DNA from: Polynucleobacter alcilacus
Lineage (GTDB): Bacteria; Pseudomonadota; Gammaproteobacteria; Burkholderiales; Burkholderiaceae
Direction of reading: 5' to 3'
Assembly: GCF_018881545.1 (NCBI RefSeq)
Contig: NZ_JACVQD010000001.1
Span: 710,039-774,038, forward strand
DNA: 64,000 nt
The notes below the pieces were generated by a model. That model did no database searches, was not told where the DNA came from, and saw only the letters and a program-made list of their open reading frames with translations. Positions 19,395 to 28,102 of the stretch are shown here, in pieces. Position numbers and translations under genes: made by a program. How positions within the stretch are numbered: the stretch's first letter is position 1; every line of letters begins with the position of its first letter.

Positions 19395-19952
19395 TTAGGC
19401 CGGAGGATGATCTTCTGGGTGAACATCTAAAGCTATCAAGAAACGTGACACCATGTTGTAAGCAGCAATCACTGTCACCAACTCTACTGTATCGGTGCTA
19501 CCCAATTCTTTTTGCAAGCGTTTCATTAACTCAGGGTCAACTTTGATATTACGAGTCATCTGAAACGTTAAATCGACGGCATCATTTTCAGTTTGAGTGA
19601 ATGTATTTCTGGGGAAATTTTCCTGACCAATTAAACGTAGACCTTGAACTTGATTTTCAGTCCCCCCCGCCTTGATAAAAGGAGGCGCATGATGAAAAAA
19701 CTCATACTCAGCGCCATTGAGTACCGCGACACCACACATGGCCAACTCACGTAGCTTAGGATTCAAAGAAAGGTTGTTACGAATCTCACCAATAAAATGA
19801 TTCCAGCCTTTTGCAATTGGCACACTATGTAAAAGCATCCGATCCAGATTAATGAACTGGCCGCCACGTCTTTGACGAATAGCAGCAACCAGTTCCGCTG
19901 GCTCTGCTAAATCGATTGGCTGATAAGGAATTAAACGTTCAGACATATCCAC
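19395..19952 (-). CDS. Carboxymuconolactone decarboxylase family protein
   Basis: The 185 residues have the all-helical CMD/AhpD-like pattern, with the central ELAMCGVAVLNGAEYEFFHHAP helix. The catalytic CxxC of AhpD-type peroxidases is absent, so a disulfide-reductase role is unlikely. Proteins of this subgroup near Bug receptors are usually annotated as lactone decarboxylase-like with unknown substrate. It begins 3 bases after the Bug receptor's stop and ends against the methyltransferase start, so the three genes form one transcription unit. Confidence 0.78.
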   Translation of the reverse strand: MDMSERLIPYQPIDLAEPAELVAAIRQRRGGQFINLDRMLLHSVPIAKGWNHFIGEIRNNLSLNPKLRELAMCGVAVLNGAEYEFFHHAPPFIKAGGTENQVQGLRLIGQENFPRNTFTQTENDAVDLTFQMTRNIKVDPELMKRLQKELGSTDTVELVTVIAAYNMVSRFLIALDVHPEDHPPA

Positions 19953-19955
19953 TCT

Positions 19956-20957
19956 CTACTGACTGGTTTCTTTAATGTTGTTCTCAATAACAAACTTGCC
20001 CCAAATACCAATTTGTTTACCAATAAATTCACGAGCGGTTTCAGGGGTACCACCAACAATTTCAATGCCTTGAGATTTAAACTTCTCAGCAACTACTGGC
20101 GTTTTCAATGCTTTATTCAATGCCTTGTTCATTGAATCCACAATCGCAGGTGAGGTTTTACCTGGAGCTAGGACTGCCCACCAAGCAGGCGCATTAAAGC
20201 CCGGGAAGCCACTTTCAGATACCGTAGGCACATTTGGTAAGCCTGGCACTCTTTTAGATGTCGTAATGACCAAAGGAATCACGCCACCACTCTCAATATG
20301 GGGTTTCACCAAAAATTCTGAGCCGATGGCTAGTTGTACTTGTCCGCCTAAAACATCTTGCATTAAAGGGCCGCCGCCGCGATAAGGAATGTGATTCCAA
20401 TCAAATCCTGCTTGCTTGGCTAAGCGGGCCATCGCTAAATGTCCCAAGCTACCAATACCAATCGAGCCATAACTAAATGGCTTACCTGCTTTAGACATTT
20501 CCACCAATTGCTTAAAGCTCGTAATACCAGAATTCTTACTTGCCACCAGAACCATCGGGGAAGTGCCCACCAAAATGACAGGCGCAATATCCTTAATCGT
20601 GTCATAGGGGAGTTTGTCTTTTAGGCTAGGATTCACACCATGGGTATCAAATACCACCGCAAAGGTATACCCATCCGGGTCAGCTCTTGTCATCGCTGAA
20701 GTACCAATGACACCAGAAGCACCCCCGATGTTTTCCACAATGACGTTTTGCTTTAATTCAGCTTGCAAGGCGGGTGCCAAAACACGAGCGACTTGATCAA
20801 CAGATCCACCAGGCGGGAAAACAGCAATCAGGCGGATGGGTTTTTGGCTTGGCCAAGTTCCTACGCCACCAGATTGAGCCATCACAACGCAGCTGGCTCC
20901 CATAGCTAATATCGCTATAAATAAGGCTCTTTTGGCCATTTTTACTAAAAACCGCAT
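19956..20957 (-). CDS. Bug/TctC-family periplasmic solute receptor (1 of 5)
   Basis: Bug proteins bind organic acids in the periplasm; the best known work with TctAB permeases. Residues 1-27 are a signal peptide ending VMAQ. The mature protein starts with WPSQKPIRLIAVFPPGGSVD, the family's N-terminal loop, and has DPDGYTFA, IPYRGGGPLMQDVLGGQ and a C-terminal lobe typical of the fold. The length of 333 residues is normal. No TctA or TctB gene lies nearby. It heads an operon with a CMD-family protein and a methyltransferase. The ligand is unknown. Confidence 0.92.
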   Translation of the reverse strand: MRFLVKMAKRALFIAILAMGASCVVMAQSGGVGTWPSQKPIRLIAVFPPGGSVDQVARVLAPALQAELKQNVIVENIGGASGVIGTSAMTRADPDGYTFAVVFDTHGVNPSLKDKLPYDTIKDIAPVILVGTSPMVLVASKNSGITSFKQLVEMSKAGKPFSYGSIGIGSLGHLAMARLAKQAGFDWNHIPYRGGGPLMQDVLGGQVQLAIGSEFLVKPHIESGGVIPLVITTSKRVPGLPNVPTVSESGFPGFNAPAWWAVLAPGKTSPAIVDSMNKALNKALKTPVVAEKFKSQGIEIVGGTPETAREFIGKQIGIWGKFVIENNIKETSQ

Positions 20958-21045
20958 GGACTGTCTCCTTTAGTTAAGACCTCAAGATTACCACCCCCAT
21001 GGCCTATTTGCTCGATAATGCTGGGGTAGCCTGAAGAGAAAAAAA

Positions 21046-21816
21046 ATGAATTCGATTTTAAATATTGCCGCCTATTTATTTGTCAGTCTTGATGGACTGC
21101 CAGAGTTGCGCGCCAAAATGCTGAGTGAATGCAATAGCCGAGAACTAAAAGGCACGATTTTGCTTACTGGTGAAGGTATCAATCTATTCTTAGCCGGAAA
21201 AGAGTCTGAGTTACGGGGCTTTCTCGATTGGCTCCGGGCGGACCCCCGCTTCAAATCCCTTGAAGCAAAAGAAAGTTGGTCAGAAGATCAGCCGTTTAAA
21301 AAGATGCTGATCAAACTCAAAAATGAAATTATTCGCATGAATCACCCCGCGATTCGACCTGAAGAAGGCCGTGCGAATTTCATTTCCCCGAAGAAGCTCC
21401 AGGAATGGCTTGATCGTGGTTCAGATGACTTGGGTCGCCCTGTGCTGATGGTGGATACCCGTAATGCATTTGAAGTCGATTACGGCACATTCGAAAATGC
21501 CCTACATTTCAATATTGAAAAGTTTACTGAATTTCCACAAGCAATTAGTGCCCATAAGGAAGCGTTAATGGACAAAACTCTAGTGAGTTTTTGTACCGGC
21601 GGAATCCGTTGTGAGAAATCGGGCCTCTATATGCGGGAAATCGGCTTGCAACACAGCTATCAACTAGAAGGTGGGATTTTGAAATACTTCGAAGAAGTTG
21701 GCTCTGCGCATTACAAAGGCACTTGTTTTGTATTTGATGAGCGCGAAGCCCTTGAGCCCAACCTGGATTCGATTCCGCTTGAGAACTCCATCCGGAAAAA
21801 ACTCAAAGCGGGTTAG
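21046..21816 (+). CDS. trhO: tRNA uridine(34) hydroxylase (rhodanese-domain protein)
   Basis: TrhO (YceA) makes 5-hydroxyuridine at the wobble position of certain tRNAs in an oxygen-dependent reaction. The N-terminal ferredoxin-like domain (about residues 1-95) is followed by a rhodanese domain with VDTRNAFEVDYGTF and the active-site loop FCTGGIRCEKSGLYM (Cys near 186 and 191). The 256 residues match the UPF0176 family, and a C-terminal acidic/cysteine-poor tail fits this form. It is divergent from the Bug operon on its left. Confidence 0.88.
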   Translation: MNSILNIAAYLFVSLDGLPELRAKMLSECNSRELKGTILLTGEGINLFLAGKESELRGFLDWLRADPRFKSLEAKESWSEDQPFKKMLIKLKNEIIRMNHPAIRPEEGRANFISPKKLQEWLDRGSDDLGRPVLMVDTRNAFEVDYGTFENALHFNIEKFTEFPQAISAHKEALMDKTLVSFCTGGIRCEKSGLYMREIGLQHSYQLEGGILKYFEEVGSAHYKGTCFVFDEREALEPNLDSIPLENSIRKKLKAG

Positions 21817-21823
21817 ACCCAAA

Positions 21824-22126
21824 TCAAGCAGACTTACCCACTAGAGTCATATGCTCCACAAAAGGGGGTTTAACAAAAAAAGGTCCAACGATTGCACGCC
21901 AATCAGCAAACGCTGCTGAACCGCGAAAATCAACCGTGTGGTTCTCTAAGCTATCCCAATAAATCAGAAGCAAATAGCGCGATGGGCTTTCGAGGCTATG
22001 GTTTACCTTATAGCCACGGAAACCTTTTGCCTTTGAGATTACTGTGTCTACGCCTCTCAAAATAGCCTCCTCAAACTCCTTCTGCTTGGCCGGGTCAATT
22101 TCTAGGTTGCAATGTTCCAAAATCAT
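21824..22126 (-). CDS. Antibiotic biosynthesis monooxygenase-domain protein
   Basis: The 100-residue protein shows the dimeric alpha-beta barrel pattern: HCNLEIDPAKQKEFEEAI, then a beta strand reading YLLLIYWDSLENH, and the conserved FRGSAAFADWRAIVGPFF segment. This fold includes quinol monooxygenases and heme-degrading enzymes, but function cannot be set from sequence alone. It converges on trhO with a 7-base gap and is divergent from the second Bug receptor gene. Confidence 0.8.
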   Translation of the reverse strand: MILEHCNLEIDPAKQKEFEEAILRGVDTVISKAKGFRGYKVNHSLESPSRYLLLIYWDSLENHTVDFRGSAAFADWRAIVGPFFVKPPFVEHMTLVGKSA

Positions 22127-22215
22127 GAGGTTTCCTTAGTCAAAATAGATCTGCTATCAATAGTAAACTTACTTCAAAGCAGCACATTAAAAAAACAATC
22201 ATCCGGACCAGAGAT

Positions 22216-23217
22216 ATGTCTAAAGCTTCCAATCGGCCAAAGCCGATTTTTTTATCCTCCTTTATTGCCTTTGCAACAGCGCTGATTAGCTTAAGTGTTC
22301 AGGCTCAGTCTGCGGCCCCTGCTTACCCCATCAAACCCATTAAGCTCATAGCCCCTGTAGCGGCAGGTGGGGGTTTAGACAATATTGCGCGCGCCGTGGC
22401 AGAAAAACTCTCACGTTCGCTTGGTCAGACAGTCGTTGTAGAAAATATGGGGGGCGGTGGCGGTGCTATTGCCTCTCAAGCCACAGCCAAAGCACCAGCA
22501 GATGGCTACACCTTAATGATTGCTTACGTAGGAACTCATGGGACTAATCCAGCAGTTCGCAAGTTACCTTACGATGCAATCAAAGATTTCACACCCATTG
22601 GCATGATTGGCGCAACACCGAACGTACTCATTATTAATCCCGAATTACCCATTAATAATCTCAAAGAGTTTATCGAGTACGCTAAAAAAAATCCTGCTAA
22701 ATTAAGTTATGGCTCTGCAGGCCCCGGCACACTCACTCACCTAGGCATGGAGCAATTCAAATTGGCTGCCGGTATTTTCATGGTCCATGTGCCCTATCGT
22801 GGGGTAGGTCCTGCCTATACTGACCTATTGGCTGGGCAAACCCAAGCCATGTTCCCCACCCTCTTTGCTGCCTTACCCTATATCAACACCAATCGCGTGC
22901 GTGGCTTAGCTGTTACTGGGGCCAAACGCAGCTCAGCTGCACCGAACATTCCCACCTTCAAAGAGCTGGGTTACAGCGGCTTTGATGGCCAGCAATGGTA
23001 CGGCCTAGTTGGCCCAGCTAATCTTCCACCTGCCATTGTTGCAAAATTAAATATGGAGCTCAATAAGGTACTTGCCTTACCGGACTTCTCAGAAAAAATG
23101 ACCAGTGAAGCGATGACGCTGATGCCAATGACGCCTCCACAATTTACCAACTACATCAAAGAAGATATTGCACGCTGGGCAAAAGTAGCTAAAGACCGCC
23201 ATATCGAAATTGACTAA
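22216..23217 (+). CDS. Bug/TctC-family periplasmic solute receptor (2 of 5)
   Basis: A signal peptide covers about residues 1-30 (ending VQAQ), then YPIKPIKLIAPVAAGGGLDN, PADGYTLMI and VPYRGVGPAYTDLLAGQ give the Bug fold. It is followed within 51 bases by MmgE/PrpD and a hydroxyacid dehydrogenase on the same strand. The context suggests a receptor for a hydroxy-di- or tricarboxylate. No cognate permease is present in the window. Confidence 0.92.
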   Translation: MSKASNRPKPIFLSSFIAFATALISLSVQAQSAAPAYPIKPIKLIAPVAAGGGLDNIARAVAEKLSRSLGQTVVVENMGGGGGAIASQATAKAPADGYTLMIAYVGTHGTNPAVRKLPYDAIKDFTPIGMIGATPNVLIINPELPINNLKEFIEYAKKNPAKLSYGSAGPGTLTHLGMEQFKLAAGIFMVHVPYRGVGPAYTDLLAGQTQAMFPTLFAALPYINTNRVRGLAVTGAKRSSAAPNIPTFKELGYSGFDGQQWYGLVGPANLPPAIVAKLNMELNKVLALPDFSEKMTSEAMTLMPMTPPQFTNYIKEDIARWAKVAKDRHIEID

Positions 23218-23268
23218 ATCTATCCTCATCACACCTTTTATCATTCAATATTCATCATAGGAAATCTC

Positions 23269-24642
23269 ATGTCCCACGCGATTGCCGCAGCAGCGGATCT
23301 TAATGCACCTCCCGTCACCAAGATATTGGCTGAGTTTGTTACCTCACATCCAAGTCAGGGATGGACAGCTGAGGTAGAACATGAAGCACATCGGACATTT
23401 TTAAATTGGCTCGGTTGCGCTATCGGTGCAGCAAATCATGAAAGCGTTGAATCTTCATTAGCTGCTATTCGTGAATTTCAGCCAGCACCTCAAGCCAGTA
23501 TTTTGGGACGTAAAGATAAAGTGGATATGGGTGGCGCTGCTTTAATTAACGGCATCAGTTCACATACCTTTGACTTTGATGATACTCACCTAAAGACGGT
23601 AATCCATCCTGCTGGTCCAGTTGCCTCCGCCATTCTGGCACTAGGAGAACATACCAATGCCAACGGCCGTCAACTCATTGACTCCCTCGTCTTGGGGATT
23701 GATGTTGCTTGTCGGGTAGGTAACGCAATGTACCCAGATCACTATCACCGTGGCTGGCATATTACCGGCTCTACCGGAATGCTTGGTTCCGCCGCAGCTT
23801 GTTCACGCCTAATGGGCCTTGATCTTCAAAAAACAACTATGGCCTTAGGTATTGCTGCCTCTCAACCAGTTGGTATGCGTGAGCAATTTGGCACGATGAC
23901 CAAACCATTCCACCCAGGTGGCGCTGCACGTGCGGGGCAACTTTCTGCGCTCTTGGCTAAACACGGATTTACTGCCAGCCCTAAAGCACTCGAAGCGGGT
24001 CGTGGTTATATGCAAACTGTCTCAACCAAGTGTGATTGGTCGGAGATTGATCGTGAGCTTGGAAAATCATTTGAAATTTCACTCAACACTTACAAACCTT
24101 TTGCTTGCGGAATTGTGATTCATCCAGCGATTGATGCGTGTGCGCAATTGCGCGCCCAAGGAGTGAAAGCAGAAGATGTTGAGCGGATTGAGTTGCGCGT
24201 TCATCCTTTAGTGCTCGAACTCACTGGTAAGAAAACACCTAAAGATGGTCTTGAAGGAAAGTTTAGCGTGTATCACGGCTGTGCTGTTGGCCTGATTTTT
24301 GGCCAAGCAGGTGAAGGTGAATATGCAGACGATATCGTCAATCGTTCAGATGTGCTTGCCTTGCGAGCAAAAGTAAATGCCACAACCGATACCTCTATCA
24401 GCGAAGCCTCGGTTGATGTCAAAGCGATATTGAAAGACGGTAAAGAAGTACATATCTTCGTGAAAAATGCGATCGGCTCTGTTGAGAACCCAATGAGTGA
24501 CGCAAACTTAGAGCAAAAATTTACTAGCCTTGCAGAACCGATCATCGGCGCAGAAAAAACCCGCCAGCTCATTTCTGTTCTATGGAAATTGGGTCAAGCT
24601 TATGATCTCAAGCAAATTCTCAGTCTTTGCACTCCCGACTAA
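23269..24642 (+). CDS. MmgE/PrpD family protein
   Basis: Family members include 2-methylcitrate dehydratase (PrpD), cis-aconitate decarboxylase and iminodisuccinate epimerase. Visible marks are FLNWLGCAIGAANHES near residue 45, the SHTFDFDDTH block at about 100-110, and the GMREQFGTMTKPFHPGGAARAG block at about 205-226, which carries the family's conserved lysine, histidine and glycine-rich turn. The 457 residues match the family. The prpB/prpC genes of the methylcitrate cycle are not next to it, so a true PrpD role is doubtful; dehydration or isomerisation of a Bug-imported acid is more likely. Confidence 0.87.
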   Translation: MSHAIAAAADLNAPPVTKILAEFVTSHPSQGWTAEVEHEAHRTFLNWLGCAIGAANHESVESSLAAIREFQPAPQASILGRKDKVDMGGAALINGISSHTFDFDDTHLKTVIHPAGPVASAILALGEHTNANGRQLIDSLVLGIDVACRVGNAMYPDHYHRGWHITGSTGMLGSAAACSRLMGLDLQKTTMALGIAASQPVGMREQFGTMTKPFHPGGAARAGQLSALLAKHGFTASPKALEAGRGYMQTVSTKCDWSEIDRELGKSFEISLNTYKPFACGIVIHPAIDACAQLRAQGVKAEDVERIELRVHPLVLELTGKKTPKDGLEGKFSVYHGCAVGLIFGQAGEGEYADDIVNRSDVLALRAKVNATTDTSISEASVDVKAILKDGKEVHIFVKNAIGSVENPMSDANLEQKFTSLAEPIIGAEKTRQLISVLWKLGQAYDLKQILSLCTPD

Positions 24643-24666
24643 ATTGATTAGAAAGTATTCATAACT

Positions 24667-25641
24667 ATGGCTTCATTACCAAACATCGTCATTCTGGGTG
24701 ATTACGAACGCGCCCTGCGTCGCTTCTCGCATTGGGAAAAACTGGATCAACAAGCCAATCTGACCATTCATCATGAGCCTTTGCGCGATGAAGCACTATA
24801 TGAAGCAGTGAAGGATGCTGACGCCATTGCCCTCGTGAGGGACCGCTCGCCTTTTAATGAGGCAATGATTGCGCGCCTACCGAAGCTCAAGTTTTTCATG
24901 TTTACGGGTGAGCGCAATGGCACTCTTGAAGCATCCGCACTCCTATCCAGAAATATTCCGATTGCCTGCTCACCCGGCGGGCCCTCAAAAGAAACTACTG
25001 CCGAACTCACTTGGGCTTTAATTCTAGGAGCCTCAAAGCGTCTAATCGAAGAAAACAAGCTCATTTCTACAGGCGGTTGGCGCGATGGGCTTTCTGTCTT
25101 ACCGATGCTCTCTGGCGAAAGATTAGGCGTCATGGGTCTTGGCGCAATTGGTAGTCGTGTTGCCCGTGTTGGTGCAGCCTTTGGTATGGAAGTGGTGACG
25201 TGGAGTCCGCGGATGACTCCTGAGCGTGCTGCTGCTGAAAACGCGAAATCAGTGAGCCTTGAAGAGTTACTGAAGACTTCAAAAATCGTCACCATGCATT
25301 TAGTTGCTGGCCCCGGAACCAAAGGACTTATCAGTGCAGATCAATTGGCTTTGATGCGCCCCGACGCCATTTTAGTCAACACCTCACGTGCCGCCTTGAT
25401 TAATATGACCGATCTACAAAAAGCACTCTCTGCTGGCAGACCAGGACAGGCAGCTATCGATGTCTTTGATGTCGAACCCCTCCCAGAAACAGATCCCTTG
25501 CGTAACACGCCAAATCTTTTGGTGACACCCCATCTTGGATTTATTGCGGAACCAATTTTTGCAGCATTCTCTAAAGGTATTACAGAGGCTCTAGAAGCCT
25601 GGTTGGAAAACAAACCTGCACCGCACCCATTTAAACCTTAA
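24667..25641 (+). CDS. D-2-hydroxyacid dehydrogenase (NAD-dependent)
   Basis: The protein has the two-domain D-hydroxyacid dehydrogenase fold. The dinucleotide-binding segment is LGVMGLGAIGSRVARVG (about residues 154-170). The catalytic triad can be placed at Arg in LVNTSRAALIN, Glu in FDVEPLP and His in VTPHLGF. The length is 324 residues. It starts 24 bases after MmgE/PrpD, so the two probably act on the same acid. It is a paralogue of the dehydrogenase at 32231-33160. Confidence 0.88.
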   Translation: MASLPNIVILGDYERALRRFSHWEKLDQQANLTIHHEPLRDEALYEAVKDADAIALVRDRSPFNEAMIARLPKLKFFMFTGERNGTLEASALLSRNIPIACSPGGPSKETTAELTWALILGASKRLIEENKLISTGGWRDGLSVLPMLSGERLGVMGLGAIGSRVARVGAAFGMEVVTWSPRMTPERAAAENAKSVSLEELLKTSKIVTMHLVAGPGTKGLISADQLALMRPDAILVNTSRAALINMTDLQKALSAGRPGQAAIDVFDVEPLPETDPLRNTPNLLVTPHLGFIAEPIFAAFSKGITEALEAWLENKPAPHPFKP

Positions 25642-25656
25642 TAAGCCTCAATAATT

Positions 25657-26193
25657 TTGAAAACACTCACCCCCAAGCAACTGTTTATCGGGTTTAGCAA
25701 GATTGGCATGTCAGGTTTTGGGGGCGTCTTGCCCTGGGCACGCCGCACTATCGTTGAACAAGAAAAATGGCTCACCTCAGAAGAATTCAGTGCGATGCTG
25801 GGTATTTGTCAGATTGTTCCTGGACCTAATATTGTGAATCTCGCCGTTTGTGTAGGCAGTCGCTTTGCTGGAGTGTCTGGGGCTCTAGCCGCAGTACTAG
25901 GGCTCACTTTAGGTCCGGTAGCTTTAGTGATCCTGCTAGGCATGCTGTATGAGCACTATAGCTACATGCCGATGGTGCAGGGGATGCTACGCGGCATCTC
26001 AGCAGTGGGAGTTGGCCTGATTGCGAGCACCGGTTTTAAGATGATGTGTTCCGAATTAAACTATCCCCCGATGCTCATTGTGATTCTCTTTACAGTGCTA
26101 GCAGCGAGTTACTTTCAGCTAGGCTTGGGCTGGGTGGTGTTGCTGGCATCACCCTTGGCATTTTTTCTTGCTCGCAAGAAAGCCAATCGATGA
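25657..26193 (+). CDS. Chromate transporter (CHR) family protein, first half-size subunit
   Basis: This is a short-chain CHR protein of 178 residues with about six membrane segments. The FSKIGMSGFGGVLPWARR N-terminus and GICQIVPGPNIVNLAVCVG block (about residues 48-66) are the family signature; PGPN is also seen in the second gene. Short CHR proteins work as pairs. The start is a TTG. Chromate efflux is the known function of some members, but the metabolic context leaves the substrate open. Confidence 0.85.
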   Translation: MKTLTPKQLFIGFSKIGMSGFGGVLPWARRTIVEQEKWLTSEEFSAMLGICQIVPGPNIVNLAVCVGSRFAGVSGALAAVLGLTLGPVALVILLGMLYEHYSYMPMVQGMLRGISAVGVGLIASTGFKMMCSELNYPPMLIVILFTVLAASYFQLGLGWVVLLASPLAFFLARKKANR

Positions 26194-26714
26194 TCAGCAC
26201 CTTAGCCAGTCTCTTTGTAAAGCTTTCCGCTTTCTCGCTAGTGGCCTTTGGTGGCATTAATGCCCTCCTGCCAGCCTTATATGATCTCTCTGTAAATCAA
26301 GAACATTGGATTAATACACAAACCTTTGCCGACTATTTTGCGATTGCTCAGGCTGCGCCGGGTCCCAACCTCATGACCGTCACACTCATTGGCTGGAATG
26401 TGGGCGGCGTTCTTGGGGCGGTAATAGCCACTGTTGCAATCGCATGGCCTTCGTCCATCATGATCTTTTTCTTGCAACGCACTATCCTGAATCTACGGGA
26501 TAAGAAAAAACAACAAGTGATTCAGTACGCTGCTGGTGCACTCGCGGTTGGATTAGTATTGGCCGCTGCATGGGGTATTGCGGTACAGATTAATCACAGT
26601 ATTGCGGCACACCTATTGACGATTGGCACAATCGCGATTACCTACTTTACGCGTTGGCACCCTCTTTATCTCATCGTCATTGGTGGAGTATTGGGTGTCT
26701 TGGGATTTATTTAA
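26190..26714 (+). CDS. Chromate transporter (CHR) family protein, second half-size subunit
   Basis: The real start is the ATG at 26190, which overlaps the stop of the first CHR gene (ATGA); a longer in-frame reading from 26046 lies wholly inside that gene and is not supported. The 174-residue protein begins MISTLASLFVKLSAFSLVAFGGINALLP and repeats the family signature as AIAQAAPGPNLMTVTLIGW. It has about six membrane segments. The two halves presumably form one transporter. Confidence 0.85.
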   Translation: MISTLASLFVKLSAFSLVAFGGINALLPALYDLSVNQEHWINTQTFADYFAIAQAAPGPNLMTVTLIGWNVGGVLGAVIATVAIAWPSSIMIFFLQRTILNLRDKKKQQVIQYAAGALAVGLVLAAAWGIAVQINHSIAAHLLTIGTIAITYFTRWHPLYLIVIGGVLGVLGFI

Positions 26715-26734
26715 ATAGTATTCAGAGGATAAAA

Positions 26735-27712
26735 ATGAGAACGTTAAAAGGCTTATTTATTTGTCTAGTAGGTTTTGGGGTCGTCTTCAGTCCCATGTCT
26801 TTTGCGCAGACTAACTACCCCAATAAACCCATTAATTTCATCGTGCCTTATGGAGCTGGTGGCAGCGCTGACTCACGTAGTCGCCAGATTGCTCAAAAAA
26901 TGAGTGTCCTTCTGAAACAGTCAATTGTGATTGATAATAAACCTGGCGCTGGCGGCAATATTGGCACGGAGTTCGTTGCGCGCGCTGCACCAGATGGTTA
27001 CACCATTGGTATGGGCAACTTCGCCCCCATGGCAGTCAATAAAACCTTATTCGGCAATTTGCGTTACGACCCTGAAACCGATTTAAGCCCTGTGATGTTG
27101 GTGGAAAAGGGCCCGCTCGTTCTCGTAGTCAACCCAAACTCTTCTTATAAAACAATTCAAGATATTGTGAATGCTGCAAAAGCCAAGCCAGGTGTTTTGA
27201 CTTTTTCATCGGGAGGTATTGGTGGAAGTCATCAGCTATCTGCTGAGTTATTTGAACTCAATGCAGGCATCAGCATGATTCATGTGCCATATAAGAGTGG
27301 CTCAGCTGCACTCACAGACCTCATGGCGGGTAACGTTGACCTCATGTTTGACCAAATGTATTCAGCCGTACCGAACATCAAAGCAGACAAACTTCGTCCC
27401 ATCGCCATTACCAGCAAAAAACGTTCGCCATTACTACCGAATGTTCCTAGCTTTGCAGAACTGGGCTATCCAAAGGTAGAAGTTCTAAATTGGCAAGGTT
27501 TGATCGTGCCAAAAGGTACCCCAAAGGCAATCATTGATAAATTAAATGCGGCTGCCAACGAAGCCCTTAAAGATCCTCAGCTACGTGAATTAATGCTCTC
27601 GCAGGGCAATGAAATTGGTGGTGGTAGTCCAGCAGAATTTGCAGCATTAATCAAATCAGAAGCGGCTAAATGGAGCGCTGTAGTCAAAATCGCTAACATC
27701 AAACCAGAATAA
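26735..27712 (+). CDS. Bug/TctC-family periplasmic solute receptor (3 of 5)
   Basis: The ATG at 26735 follows the Shine-Dalgarno AGAGGAT and opens a signal peptide (MRTLKGLFICLVGFG...SFAQ), so the longer in-frame reading from 26654 is rejected. The mature part has YPNKPINFIVPYGAGGSADSR, APDGYTIGM and VPYKSGSAALTDLMAGN, typical of Bug receptors. It is the second receptor in this 5-kb catabolic block and lies 20 bases after the CHR genes. The ligand is unknown. Confidence 0.92.
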   Translation: MRTLKGLFICLVGFGVVFSPMSFAQTNYPNKPINFIVPYGAGGSADSRSRQIAQKMSVLLKQSIVIDNKPGAGGNIGTEFVARAAPDGYTIGMGNFAPMAVNKTLFGNLRYDPETDLSPVMLVEKGPLVLVVNPNSSYKTIQDIVNAAKAKPGVLTFSSGGIGGSHQLSAELFELNAGISMIHVPYKSGSAALTDLMAGNVDLMFDQMYSAVPNIKADKLRPIAITSKKRSPLLPNVPSFAELGYPKVEVLNWQGLIVPKGTPKAIIDKLNAAANEALKDPQLRELMLSQGNEIGGGSPAEFAALIKSEAAKWSAVVKIANIKPE

Positions 27713-27715
27713 GAT

Positions 27716-28093
27716 TTACTTCAGCGCTTGATAAGTCAGAATACCTAAGAAGGTTAAAACTAAAGAGCCAACAAGGTGCAGCAGTGCTGTACCTAATGCC
27801 CAGGTAAATTCTCCACGCTGCATCATCACAACTACCTCAGCAGAAAAACTAGAGAAGGTCGTTAAACCGCCAAGAAAACCCGTAATTACAAAAAGCTTCC
27901 ACTCAGGCGAGAGATTTGGATTATTTCCGAAGAAGGCAATAGCAATACCAATCAGGTAGCCACCGACTAGATTGGATATCAAAGTACCCAAAGGAATAAT
28001 TGAAGCGGTTCCTGCCATTAAGAAATTAAAGGCCGTTCTTAATAGGGCGCCGAAACCGGCACCAAAAAAGACTGCGAAAATAGATGGCCACAT
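27716..28093 (-). CDS. crcB: Fluoride ion transporter CrcB/FluC
   Basis: Fluc channels export fluoride as dual-topology dimers. The 125 residues contain four hydrophobic segments, the GAGFGALLRTAFN N-terminus, the LGTLISNLVGGYLIG segment with the conserved asparagine, and TGFLGGLTTFSSFSAE, which carries the Thr/Ser and Phe residues of the fluoride path. It starts 9 bases after the DODA-type dioxygenase gene's stop. No fluoride riboswitch was recognised upstream. Confidence 0.93.
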   Translation of the reverse strand: MWPSIFAVFFGAGFGALLRTAFNFLMAGTASIIPLGTLISNLVGGYLIGIAIAFFGNNPNLSPEWKLFVITGFLGGLTTFSSFSAEVVVMMQRGEFTWALGTALLHLVGSLVLTFLGILTYQALK

Positions 28094-28102
28094 AATCTTG
28101 AT

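Noticed and set aside
24771-25322. 183-codon open frame antisense to the hydroxyacid dehydrogenase
   Set aside because: It lies inside a well-supported gene, has low-complexity Ser/Arg/Pro-rich content and no recognisable domain; it is a shadow frame.
26046-26189. Upstream extension of the second CHR subunit
   Set aside because: The extra 48 residues lie inside the first CHR gene in another frame and are not membrane-like; the ATGA overlap at 26190 is the natural start.
27716-28093. Fluoride riboswitch for crcB
   Set aside because: The region upstream of crcB is the coding end of the dioxygenase gene and no fluoride-riboswitch consensus was seen.
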